DNA of 14,133 nt from CAUPWF01 sp036656615 (GCA_036656615.1 JAVXHY010000031.1:1-14133); one strand, 5' to 3'. Shown: positions 1 to 6,870, counted from the first letter of the stretch. The notes: generated by a model from the letters alone, not told the origin. A program made the numbers and translations.

Positions 1-65
1 ACCAAAACTGTTCCTTCTGCCTTTAATACTTCTGCTTCAAATGTTTCCTTTGTTAACTCTAACAT
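1..65 (-). CDS. trxA: Thioredoxin, N-terminal fragment (cut by window edge)
   Basis: Only the first 21 codons are inside the window, starting at ATG 63-65 and reading MLELTKETFEAEVLKAEG and onwards. This resembles the beta-alpha start of thioredoxins encoded in glycine reductase operons. An AGGAGG site sits 8 nt before the start, and the gene follows trxB by 16 nt. Thioredoxin would be reduced by the upstream-encoded reductase and would in turn re-reduce the oxidised selenoprotein A of glycine reductase. The active-site CxxC lies beyond the window edge, so the call rests on the N-terminus and on position. Confidence 0.78.
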   Translation of the reverse strand, partial: MLELTKETFEAEVLKAEGTVL

Positions 66-81
66 AGTCTATTTCCTCCTA

Positions 82-1023
82 TTATTCTTGGTCTGCAAGA
101 AATTTTTCTACCTGCATTGCAGCAATCGCTCCGTCAGCAGCTGCTGTTACTACCTGACGCAAGCTTTTTTTACGAATATCTCCTACTGCAAAAACTCCAG
201 AAAGATTAGTATGCATATCTTCATCAGTTACAATATATCCACGATCCATATCTACAATTCCTTCAAATAATTCTGATCTTGGGCTAAATCCAATAAATCC
301 AAATACTCCAAACATTCCATCTTCTTCATCTGCTTCAACAGTTCTAAGTTCTCCTGTCTTAACATTACGAACAACCATTTTAGAGAGAATACCATCTCCA
401 TCTAATTCTTCAACTACAGAATCCCAGAAAAATGCAATCTTAGGATTAGCAAATGCTTTTTCTTGAATTGATTTTGCTGCACGCAATTCGTCACGACGGT
501 GAATAATCGTTACTTTTCTTGCGAATTTCGTTAAATACATTGCTTCTTCAACAGCAGAGTCTCCACCACCTACAACGAACACTTCAAAATCTTCAAAAAA
601 TGAAGCGTCACAAGTTGCACAGTAAGAAACACCTTTGCCCATAAAATCTGATTCCCTTTTACATCCAATTGGTCTAGGGAATGCACCAGTTGCAATAATA
701 ACAGTTTTTGCTTCATATGTATCATTATTACCTACTAGTTTCTTTACTTTTCCATCTAATTCAACACTTTTAATTACATCTGTAACACGTTCTGCTCCAA
801 ATTTTTCTGCTTGGGCTGTCATTCTCGCAATAAGAGAAGGTCCTGTTTCCCCTTCCACAGTCTGACCTGGATAATTTTCAATTTCATCTGTAATGGCTAT
901 CTGACCACCATCTTTGCCTCTTTCGATAATTAATGTGGATAAACGACTTCTACCAGCATATAAACCTGCTGCTAATCCTCCTGGGCCTGCACCTAAAATA
1001 ATAACGTCATAAATCTTACTCAT
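82..1023 (-). CDS. trxB: Thioredoxin reductase (NADPH type)
   Basis: A 313-residue flavoprotein that transfers electrons from NADPH through FAD and a redox disulfide to thioredoxin. Visible motifs are the FAD-binding GAGPGGLAAG at residues 11-20, the redox-active CATC at 135-138, the NADPH-binding GGGDSA at 152-157, the HRRDELR phosphate-binding motif at 175-181, and the C-terminal FAD motif FAVGDIR at 278-284. Because both NADPH motifs are intact, it looks like a classical NADPH enzyme rather than the ferredoxin-dependent clostridial variant. The length is normal. The ATG start follows GGGAGGAGAGG. It lies after grdB and before trxA, so its likely job is recycling thioredoxin for glycine reductase. 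A long hairpin separates it from grdB. Confidence 0.95.
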   Translation of the reverse strand: MSKIYDVIILGAGPGGLAAGLYAGRSRLSTLIIERGKDGGQIAITDEIENYPGQTVEGETGPSLIARMTAQAEKFGAERVTDVIKSVELDGKVKKLVGNNDTYEAKTVIIATGAFPRPIGCKRESDFMGKGVSYCATCDASFFEDFEVFVVGGGDSAVEEAMYLTKFARKVTIIHRRDELRAAKSIQEKAFANPKIAFFWDSVVEELDGDGILSKMVVRNVKTGELRTVEADEEDGMFGVFGFIGFSPRSELFEGIVDMDRGYIVTDEDMHTNLSGVFAVGDIRKKSLRQVVTAAADGAIAAMQVEKFLADQE

Positions 1024-1045
1024 AATACCTCTCCTCCCTGTTTGC

Positions 1046-1081
1046 CCTGTAAAGAAAACCTAATCAGATTTTCTTTACAGG
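1046..1081 (-). repeat. Strong intergenic hairpin between grdB and trxB
   Basis: In the transcript, CCTGTAAAGAAAA pairs perfectly with TTTTCTTTACAGG (13 bp). A U-G and a C-G pair can extend it to 15 bp around a 6-nt loop. It starts about 10 nt after the grdB stop and ends 22 nt before the trxB start. No T tract follows on the minus strand, so it is not a standard intrinsic terminator. It may be an mRNA processing or stabilising element that sets the grdB to trxB ratio; this role is inferred. Confidence 0.8.
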
Positions 1082-1091
1082 CTGATCATTT

Positions 1092-2405
1092 TTATTTGTC
1101 AAAAATAGTTTGTCCGTCTACTTCTGTTTCCAAAGCAGCTAAAGCTCTTTCAACCAGACCACGACGTAGTTTCTTCTCTTCATCTGCATCCAAAGCTGGA
1201 TTTCCCAGTGGATGTGGAATAGCGATTGTTGGTATAATTCTATTAGCTCCAACAGTCATAGAGATTGGGGTTACTGTACACATATGAACAACTGGAATTC
1301 CAGCACGTTCCACTTCTTTAACCATCGTTGCACCGCAACGAGTACAAGTGCCTCAGGTGGAAGTTAATATAACAGCGTCAACTCCGTCTGCTAATAACTT
1401 TTGACTAAATTCTTTTGCAAAAGCTACTGAGGAGGCAACTGCTGTACCATTACCAACTGTTGTATAAAATAAGTGATGTAAACTACCGATTTTTCCTTCT
1501 TTTTCTAAATCACGAAGTACATCAACTGGTAATACTCTATCTGCATCTTCATTTGCATACATTGGATCATATCCACCATGTGCAGTTTCATATGTTGCTT
1601 CTGTCAAATCATAAACGCCTTCAATATCATATTCTCCATAGTGAGATGCACTTGAAGATTCAATATGATCAGGATTTCCTTTTGGAACAATACCACCTGA
1701 TGTAACAAGAGCAATCTTAGCTTTTGTAATATCTTTCACGGCTTTATTTGGAGCAACCTTATCAAATGAAGGCATTGGATATTCTGTTGTGTAAGGTTCA
1801 TCTGCTAATTTCTTAATCAGCATATCAACCGCACGTCTTGCCCCGCGTTTTTCTTCAAAGAAGTTCACACGGATTCCATTTGGCATATATCCTTCTTCAC
1901 AAGAAGCACCAATTGCTTCTTTTTTACCAAGCTTCAATGCTAAAGGAGCCATCACTTTAACTGCATCCTTCATTCCAACTGCACTGTTTTTTGTTGGTAC
2001 CATTAATACTTTTTGCTTAAACATATCAGCACCTGGATTTTCAATGTACATACCAGTCAATGCTGGGATACCAAGTTCTTCCTGAACTGCAGCAGCGATT
2101 GTTCCACATGCCACACCATAACGTCCTGCATTAAATGCGGGTCCTGCTATAAATAAATCTGCATTCTGACTTTTTACCATTTCAAGGATTGTCTTTTTTG
2201 CTTCATCAAGATTTTCATTAAAATATGAGTCTCCACAGATAACTGTTGCAACAATTTCAGCTTCTTCTCCAAAAGCCATTTTAAATGCCATACCAGGTCC
2301 GATAATTTGTCCAACCCTTATTTCTGCCGGCACATGAGCCATTTCTTCTCCTCCGATATTAGCGAAGAACTGGTTGATATAATGTACTACTTTTAATTTA
2401 CTCAT
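1092..2405 (-). CDS. grdB: Glycine reductase component B, selenoprotein (in-frame UGA)
   Basis: A 437-residue selenoprotein interrupted by a TGA at 1353-1355, read as selenocysteine 351. The reading frame continues unchanged on both sides, and the joined sequence has the family signature U-GT-C-TR-C (U351, C354, C357). The upstream part carries family-typical stretches such as VVHYINQFF, GPAFNAGRYG and SGGIVPKGNPDHIESSSAS. GrdB is the large substrate-binding subunit: it activates the amino group of glycine and passes a carboxymethyl group to selenoprotein A. GGAGG lies 10 nt before the ATG, 18 nt after grdE. Total length matches the family (about 436). The sarcosine (GrdF) and betaine (GrdH) paralogues are similar; the glycine riboswitch upstream favours glycine. 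Function requires selenocysteine machinery encoded elsewhere. Confidence 0.93.
1326..1355 (-). promoter_or_regulatory. SECIS-like hairpin with its UGA codon in grdB
   Basis: The UGA (1353-1355) is followed after 12 nt by a perfect stem, CGUUGC pairing with GCAACG, closed by a GGU loop (1326-1340). A GG in the apical loop about 20 nt after the UGA is the hallmark of bacterial SelB-binding SECIS elements, which lie within the coding sequence directly after the codon. The AUG right after the stem explains why the downstream part can look like a separate small ORF. Confidence 0.82.
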
Positions 2406-2423
2406 GAATAATTATCCTCCTTC

Positions 2424-3704
2424 CTATCTAGCACTAAGCCTGTTAAAGCCAAGTTCATTAGTTGCGCCCGTAATTGCTTGAATTTCCACTTCAATAGTTC
2501 CATCTGCTGCTAAACTATCTTCGTTACCGCCAGCAATCTTTGTTACATAGTCAAGTGTACCAATTACTTTGTCAAGTTTAGGTAATACAATTACTTGATT
2601 AGCATTTCCGCCTGTTACACAAGCTGTAGCTGCTACGTCTGCATCTGCAAGTGATTGAGATTTGCCATCGCGTCCAGCATATTCATCTGTGATAATTACA
2701 GTCTTAACACCTTTAGCTTCTATTTTTTTACAGTTCATTATTAAATCAGTATCTGGATTACCAAATCCTTCCTGAGAAACTACAACTCCATCTAAGTCTA
2801 ATAACTCACAAAGCTTTGCTGTCCAATCAGAAGAACGTTGTTTATCTGCCAAGTATACATTTTCATTTGTTAAAATTACACATACAAAATTAAGTGTTTT
2901 TCCATGTTCATCAAATAAATCATGTACAACAGGATTATTTAAGTGGTGATATGTTGTGTTTTTATCACATGCTGAAACGCAGTTTCCTGATACAATTGCT
3001 CCATCCATAATTTCTGTTGGATTGATAATTGTAGATAATGTTTTCTTTGCATCTACTCCATATACATATGTATCATGCAATAATCCTTGACTTTGAAGCA
3101 TTTGTACATAAGCAACACGAGGTAATTCAGGATATAACTTAGCACCTTCCATAATAGAATGTGTTTCGTACACTCTTGTTTCATCCGGTGTAAGTTCTCT
3201 TGCTAATTCACCAATATACATTGCTGCTTTAAAACCTGCAAAACGAACAGCTTTTTCATAATCATGTTGTTTTACAGATTCAACTGGTTCACAAACCATT
3301 ACTAGATTATTTAATTTTGAAAATGGTGTATAGTCAGCTCCTGGTCCCTGCATATCTATGATTCCCTCTTGGAATCCTACAATCTTACCTGCTGTAACAA
3401 CTGCCATACCTTGCAATGCATAAGTCTTTCCTGTTCCAACTGTGTCTACCTTAGAAATAACCCCTGGAAAAATTCCCCCTGGTCCTTCCACTTTTACTCG
3501 TGGTTGAATTACATCCTTAACTGGTGTGATTCTTACGCTCTCACCTGGTCTAGCGATATCTAATTCTACAGATTTAATTTTTTCGTCCTCAAGAACGATT
3601 TCTTTAACAGCTTCAACATTAACTGTTAAAATACCATTTTCGACTTTTGACTCTGCTCCAAATTGGATGTCCGTGATATTGATATATCCCATTTCAAGTT
3701 TCAA
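2424..3704 (-). CDS. grdE: Glycine reductase proprotein GrdE (pyruvoyl precursor)
   Basis: A 426-residue proprotein of the substrate-specific protein B of glycine reductase. In characterised homologues it cleaves itself before a cysteine to give two subunits, the new N-terminal residue becoming a pyruvoyl group that forms a Schiff base with the substrate amine. Here the motif SGNCVSAC places Asn241-Cys242 at the expected processing site, the same position as in the characterised enzyme. The start is a TTG at 3702-3704: a perfect AAAGGAGG lies 8 nt upstream, and the resulting N-terminus MKLEMGYINITDIQF matches the family, whereas the first ATG would remove four residues. It follows grdX by 46 nt of purine-rich RNA and is followed directly by grdB, without grdA in between. 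The GrdG and GrdI paralogues for sarcosine and betaine are alternatives. Confidence 0.93.
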   Translation of the reverse strand: MKLEMGYINITDIQFGAESKVENGILTVNVEAVKEIVLEDEKIKSVELDIARPGESVRITPVKDVIQPRVKVEGPGGIFPGVISKVDTVGTGKTYALQGMAVVTAGKIVGFQEGIIDMQGPGADYTPFSKLNNLVMVCEPVESVKQHDYEKAVRFAGFKAAMYIGELARELTPDETRVYETHSIMEGAKLYPELPRVAYVQMLQSQGLLHDTYVYGVDAKKTLSTIINPTEIMDGAIVSGNCVSACDKNTTYHHLNNPVVHDLFDEHGKTLNFVCVILTNENVYLADKQRSSDWTAKLCELLDLDGVVVSQEGFGNPDTDLIMNCKKIEAKGVKTVIITDEYAGRDGKSQSLADADVAATACVTGGNANQVIVLPKLDKVIGTLDYVTKIAGGNEDSLAADGTIEVEIQAITGATNELGFNRLSAR

Positions 3705-3750
3705 AATAGTATCCTCCTTTTTCTTTTTTCTTTTCTTTCTTACACAGTTC

Positions 3751-4128
3751 TTACACTACCATTGCAGAAGCAATCCCACTACTAATCAACGTATAGTCGA
3801 TTAGTCTAAAGTCATCCAATACTTTTTCTGACCAATGCTTACCTAGGTCTTCAAACTTATCACAAGAAGCAATACAATTTTCTATAATTGCAATAGACTC
3901 TATATCTATCTTTTCCTTTTTTAGTGAAACCATCACCGATTTATATGGTGTTTCATTTGGTTTAACACTCCCCGATAAAGGATGTGACAACAACTTGTGA
4001 CCCAAATGGCACATATCTCTGACTTTAAATAGTATTTGCTTATAGGTGATATCAAGATAAAGCATTTCGTATTCATTTTTTAATTCTTCATATACCAATG
4101 GATTATTGGTTATAATTTGAAACTTCAT
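3751..4128 (-). CDS. grdX: GrdX family protein
   Basis: A 125-residue protein that begins MKFQIITNNPLVYEEL and carries a conserved-looking central stretch, GHKLLSHPLSGSVKPNETPY. It matches the GrdX family, small proteins encoded first in glycine, sarcosine and betaine reductase operons whose biochemical role is not established. No signal peptide or membrane segment is visible. The ATG at 4126-4128 is the first after an in-frame stop; the upstream AAGGGG is a mediocre ribosome-binding site about 12 nt away, weaker than those of its neighbours. It is the first gene behind the glycine riboswitch and lies 46 nt before grdE. The family call is firm because of sequence and position; the function is unknown. 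Confidence 0.88.
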   Translation of the reverse strand: MKFQIITNNPLVYEELKNEYEMLYLDITYKQILFKVRDMCHLGHKLLSHPLSGSVKPNETPYKSVMVSLKKEKIDIESIAIIENCIASCDKFEDLGKHWSEKVLDDFRLIDYTLISSGIASAMVV

Positions 4129-4149
4129 CTTCTCTCGCCCCTTTTTATC

Positions 4150-4196
4150 CTATGAAATATAAATTATTTTCATAGAACACATCTATACATATAGAT
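4150..4196 (-). repeat. Two short inverted repeats in the grdX leader
   Basis: CTATGAAA and TTTCATAG form an 8-bp stem (4150-4175) 22 nt before the grdX start. Beside it, ATCTATA and TATAGAT form a 7-bp dyad with a 2-nt centre (4181-4196). Both are AT-rich. They lie between the riboswitch terminator and grdX and could influence translation of grdX; no known motif is recognised. Confidence 0.55.
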
Positions 4197-4260
4197 ACTC
4201 AGCTTGTAAAACGGCCATACAATATAGGTATCCAATATGAACTTGTTTTGTTTGTGAGAT

Positions 4261-4314
4261 AAAAAAAACGACCTGTTACTTTTCCTGAAAACTTTCAGTT
4301 CAAATAAAGTCGTT
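4261..4314 (-). terminator. Riboswitch-controlled intrinsic terminator
   Basis: AACGAC (4309-4314) can pair with GUCGUU (4267-4272), enclosing ACUUU with AAAGU and an inner CUGAAA with UUUCAG hairpin, and is followed by eight U residues (4261-4268 on the plus strand are all A). The stem uses sequence that also belongs to the second glycine aptamer, so ligand binding and termination should exclude each other. This is the layout of a glycine ON switch. Confidence 0.72.
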
Positions 4315-4461
4315 ACTCTGTAGGTCCCTATTATTTAATAAACAATAGTTGCTTTCAAAGGGTGGTCCCTCTTGTAATCCCTTTGCCTGAAAGTTTCAAA
4401 AACTTGGATGACCTTCCAAATAATCTTTCCTCTTCGGCGACCTTGCGGCTCTCTCTTACAA
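4265..4461 (-). promoter_or_regulatory. Tandem glycine riboswitch, second aptamer diverged
   Basis: Aptamer I (4372-4461) has P1 UUGUAA with UUACAA, a short P2 closed by a GCAA tetraloop, the core GCCGAAGAGG, a P3 stem UUGGA with UCCAA, and the conserved ACUUUCAGGCAAAGGG. Aptamer II (about 4265-4371) keeps a perfect 9-bp P2 (4328-4348), a core-like GGACCUACAGAG and AGUUUUCAGGAAAAG, but departs from the consensus and merges with the terminator. Tandem glycine riboswitches normally activate glycine catabolism genes when glycine is abundant, which fits the glycine reductase genes that follow. No other gene lies between it and grdX. Confidence 0.85.
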
Positions 4462-4487
4462 AAAATCAACCCACTTATATTCACTTC

Positions 4488-4520
4488 TACTAATTATATC
4501 ATAATTAGTAAAAAAGTAAA
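4488..4520 (-). promoter_or_regulatory. Promoter of the grd operon with overlapping dyad
   Basis: On the minus strand TTTACT (4515-4520), a 16-bp spacer and TATAAT (4493-4498), preceded by TG as an extended -10, form a sigma-A-type promoter. The start would fall near 4486, about 25 nt before riboswitch P1. The -10 sits within a perfect 10-bp inverted repeat with a 3-bp centre (4488-4510), the typical look of an operator, although no regulator can be named. Confidence 0.75.
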
Positions 4521-4533
4521 GACTTTTTGACCA

Positions 4534-4560
4534 TTTATATTATTTTTTTCTATATGTCAA
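4534..4560 (-). promoter_or_regulatory. Possible second, upstream grd promoter
   Basis: A perfect TTGACA (4555-4560) is followed after 15 bp by TATAAA (4534-4539). The spacer is shorter than ideal, so this may be a weak or auxiliary promoter upstream of the extended -10 promoter. Confidence 0.4.
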
Positions 4561-4577
4561 TTGGGTTTTTCTATTGT

Positions 4578-4618
4578 ACAAAAAATGTCCAGCCAAGTGT
4601 AATACTTAGCTAGACATT
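4578..4618 (-). terminator. Intrinsic terminator after rplQ
   Basis: A 15-bp stem with only a few G-U pairs (AAUGUCUAGCUAAGU with ACUUGGCUGGACAUU), a 5-nt loop and a run of U directly after it, beginning 6 nt downstream of the rplQ stop codon. It ends the ribosomal operon and separates it from the grd promoter. Confidence 0.93.
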
Positions 4619-4624
4619 AAAAAT

Positions 4625-5161
4625 TTATACTAATTCTAACAATACTTCCATAGCTGCATCACCCTTACGAAGACCAATCTTAACAATTCGTGTATATCCA
4701 CCTTTACGGTCTGCATATTTTGGTGCAATCTCATTAAATAACTTATCTACTAAGTTGATTTCTTTTGTATTTTTCTTTCTTCCAGCAGCTGCTGTAGGAA
4801 CTTCTTTTACTGTATAAAGAACTTTTAACATCTGTCTTCTTGCATGAAGTCTAGATGCAGCATCCTTTGTAACCTTTTTATCAACTTCATCATAAACAGT
4901 AACTTTCTTACCATCTACAACTTCTTTTACTCTTTTACCATCTTTATCTTTTCTTGCAACTTTAGCTTTAACGGTAATTTCCTCGAAATTATCTTTTTCC
5001 TTCACCGCCAACGCAATCAATCCTTCTGCAACTTTACGAATTTCTTTTGCCTTTGCTTCCGTTGTTATAATTTTACCATTACTGATTAATGCTGTTACTT
5101 GATTTCTGATTAAAGCTTTTCTTTGATCAGATGTTCTGCCAAGCTTTCTATATTTTGCCAT
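4625..5161 (-). CDS. rplQ: 50S ribosomal protein L17 (extended form)
   Basis: Large-subunit protein L17, last gene of the alpha cluster. The start is the ATG at 5159-5161, giving MAKYRKLGRTSDQRKALIRN; a longer frame from a GTG at 5188 is rejected because GGAGG lies 9 nt before this ATG. At 178 residues it is much longer than the usual 113-130. The N-terminal core, LHARRQ at 105-110 and the C-terminal YADRKGGYTRI are normal. The extra length is a charged insertion at about residues 57-104 and a shorter one at about 116-134. Similar extended L17 proteins are, to my recollection, typical of Lachnospiraceae. It is followed at once by a strong terminator. Confidence 0.96.
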   Translation of the reverse strand: MAKYRKLGRTSDQRKALIRNQVTALISNGKIITTEAKAKEIRKVAEGLIALAVKEKDNFEEITVKAKVARKDKDGKRVKEVVDGKKVTVYDEVDKKVTKDAASRLHARRQMLKVLYTVKEVPTAAAGRKKNTKEINLVDKLFNEIAPKYADRKGGYTRIVKIGLRKGDAAMEVLLELV

Positions 5162-5193
5162 TTTCTTAATCCTCCATTTGTGCGACACCTATT

Positions 5194-5250
5194 TATGCTC
5201 TTTGGGCTTACTAAATATGTGTATTCGGCTATGCATCTTCGGGCTTACTA
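5194..5250. repeat. Imperfect direct repeat in the rpoA-rplQ spacer
   Basis: Two copies of about 20 bp, 5194-5213 and 5230-5250, share tatgc(a)tctt(c/t)gggcttacta with one insertion and one substitution. They fill most of the 113-bp spacer between rpoA and rplQ. No coding or known RNA motif is recognised there. Confidence 0.7.
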
Positions 5251-5274
5251 GCTGAATTTAGGTACATAGTGTGT

Positions 5275-6234
5275 TTATTCTTCCCCTGGACTCAATTCCA
5301 ATCCAAGTTCTTTTAGTTTTGCTAACACTTCCTCCAAAGACTTTCGACCAAGGTTACGTACCTTCATCATATCTTCAGGAGTTCTATTGGTTAGTTCTTC
5401 TACCGTATTAATACCAGCTCTTTTCAAGCAATTATAAGAACGAACAGAAAGTTCTAATTCATCTATGCTCATCTCTAACACTTTTTCTTTCTCATCATCT
5501 TCTTTTTCAATCATAACTTCTGCTGCTTGGGCAACTTCTGAGAGATCAATAAATAATTTCAAATGTTCATTAAGAACTTTAGCAGCTAAACTAACTGCCT
5601 CATCCGGCACTAACGTTCCATTGGTATATACATCAAGTGTTAATTTATCATAATCCGTAATTTGGCCAACGCGTGTATTTTCTACTGTGAGATTTACACG
5701 TTCTACCGGTGTAAAGATAGAGTCTATCGGAATAACTGCAATTGGCAATTCATCATTCTTATTTTTATCTGCACTTACATATCCTCTGCCCTTTGTAATC
5801 GTTAATTCCATATATAACTTGCTATCTGCGCCACCATTAAGCGTAGCAATAACAATTTCAGGATTCATGATTTCGATATCTTGATCAACTTGGATATCCC
5901 CTGCAGTAACAACACCTTCTCCTTCAAACTCAATATATGCCGTTTTAGGTTCATCTGTTTCTGAAGAATTTCTGATAGCCAACGATTTCAGATTCATAAC
6001 TATTTCCGTAACATCTTCTTTCACTCCTGGAATAGAACTGAACTCATGCAAAACACCATCTATTTTCACATGACTTACAGCTGCACCAGGCAAAGAAGAA
6101 AGCATAATTCTTCTAAGAGAGTTACCAAGAGTTGTTCCATAACCTCTTTCTAGGGGCTCTACAACAAATCTTCCATATTTTTTATCTTCTGAAATTTCTG
6201 TAATTTCAATATTAGGTTTATTAAAATCAAACAC
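5275..6234 (-). CDS. rpoA: DNA-directed RNA polymerase subunit alpha
   Basis: A 319-residue alpha subunit. The dimer initiates core polymerase assembly and its C-terminal domain contacts UP-element DNA and activators. The N-terminal domain (about 1-230) includes PLERGYGTTLGNSLRRIMLSSLPG at 27-50. An acidic linker (about 243-253) precedes the C-terminal domain with VRSYNCLKRAGI from 264 and RNLGRKSLEEV from 293; R265 and K298 match the DNA-contacting residues of the E. coli protein. The start is a GTG at 6232-6234, supported by AGGAGG 8 nt upstream. It follows rpsD by 28 nt and precedes rplQ across a 113-bp spacer containing direct repeats. Confidence 0.98.
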   Translation of the reverse strand: MFDFNKPNIEITEISEDKKYGRFVVEPLERGYGTTLGNSLRRIMLSSLPGAAVSHVKIDGVLHEFSSIPGVKEDVTEIVMNLKSLAIRNSSETDEPKTAYIEFEGEGVVTAGDIQVDQDIEIMNPEIVIATLNGGADSKLYMELTITKGRGYVSADKNKNDELPIAVIPIDSIFTPVERVNLTVENTRVGQITDYDKLTLDVYTNGTLVPDEAVSLAAKVLNEHLKLFIDLSEVAQAAEVMIEKEDDEKEKVLEMSIDELELSVRSYNCLKRAGINTVEELTNRTPEDMMKVRNLGRKSLEEVLAKLKELGLELSPGEE

Positions 6235-6262
6235 TCAAAGCACCTCCTGTTTGTGGCATATC

Positions 6263-6856
6263 CTATTTAGAATATAATTCGACGATTAACATTTCATCTA
6301 CAGGAACATCAATCACATCTCTTGATGGAAGTTCTTTAATTGTAGCTTTCAAATTTTCTGCATCGACATCCATCCATTCAGGGACCATACGTCCACCTGT
6401 CACTTCTAAGATATCTTTATATCTTTGTGATCCTTTGTGCTTTTCTTTGATTTCAATAGTATCTCCTGCTTTAACTAAGTAAGAAGGAATATTTACCTGT
6501 TTTCCATTCACCATTACGTGTTTATGGTCAACAATTTGTCTTGCTTCTTTTCTTGTTCTTGAAAATCCCATTCTATATACTACATTGTCTAATCTTGATT
6601 CAAGAAGAATCATAAGATTTGGACCTGTCAGCCCTGTCATTTGGCTTGCTTTTTTAAAGTAATTTCTAAATGGTTTTTCTAATACTCCATAGATAAATTT
6701 TGCTTTTTGCTTTTCACGCAACTGAAGACCATATTCACTCATTTTTCTATTGGTTTTCTTTAATTGTCTGTTAGATTTTTTATCGATTCCTAAAAAGATC
6801 GGATCCATACCTAATGCTCTGCATCTTTTAAGAACCGGAACTCTATTTACTGCCAT
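6263..6856 (-). CDS. rpsD: 30S ribosomal protein S4
   Basis: A 197-residue primary 16S rRNA-binding protein that nucleates assembly of the 30S body and contributes to decoding fidelity. An S4 RNA-binding domain covers about residues 88-150, with LESRLDNVVYRMGF and ARQIVDHKHVMVNG. The N-terminal region has a single cysteine (C12), so this is the zinc-free form. The ATG follows TAAGGAGGATATAGAGC, in which the TAA is the rpsK stop, so the Shine-Dalgarno abuts the upstream gene. Its position between rpsK and rpoA is the arrangement of clostridia and enterobacteria, unlike Bacillus, where rpsD stands apart. In E. coli S4 represses this operon; no S4 site is recognised here. Confidence 0.98.
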   Translation of the reverse strand: MAVNRVPVLKRCRALGMDPIFLGIDKKSNRQLKKTNRKMSEYGLQLREKQKAKFIYGVLEKPFRNYFKKASQMTGLTGPNLMILLESRLDNVVYRMGFSRTRKEARQIVDHKHVMVNGKQVNIPSYLVKAGDTIEIKEKHKGSQRYKDILEVTGGRMVPEWMDVDAENLKATIKELPSRDVIDVPVDEMLIVELYSK

Positions 6857-6870
6857 GCTCTATATCCTCC

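Noticed and set aside
1092..1325. Separate 77-residue ORF downstream of grdB
   Set aside because: It is the C-terminal part of GrdB after the selenocysteine codon. The frame is continuous, there is no ribosome-binding site, and the residues match the selenoprotein B end.
2406..2423. Hidden grdA between grdE and grdB
   Set aside because: Only 18 nt separate the two genes, so no selenoprotein A can be present here.
5162..5188. Upstream GTG start for rplQ; likewise upstream ATG starts for adk (10260) and rpsM (7683)
   Set aside because: In adk and rpsM the upstream ATG overlaps the Shine-Dalgarno; in rplQ the extension spans it. The downstream starts have ideal spacing and give the family N-termini.
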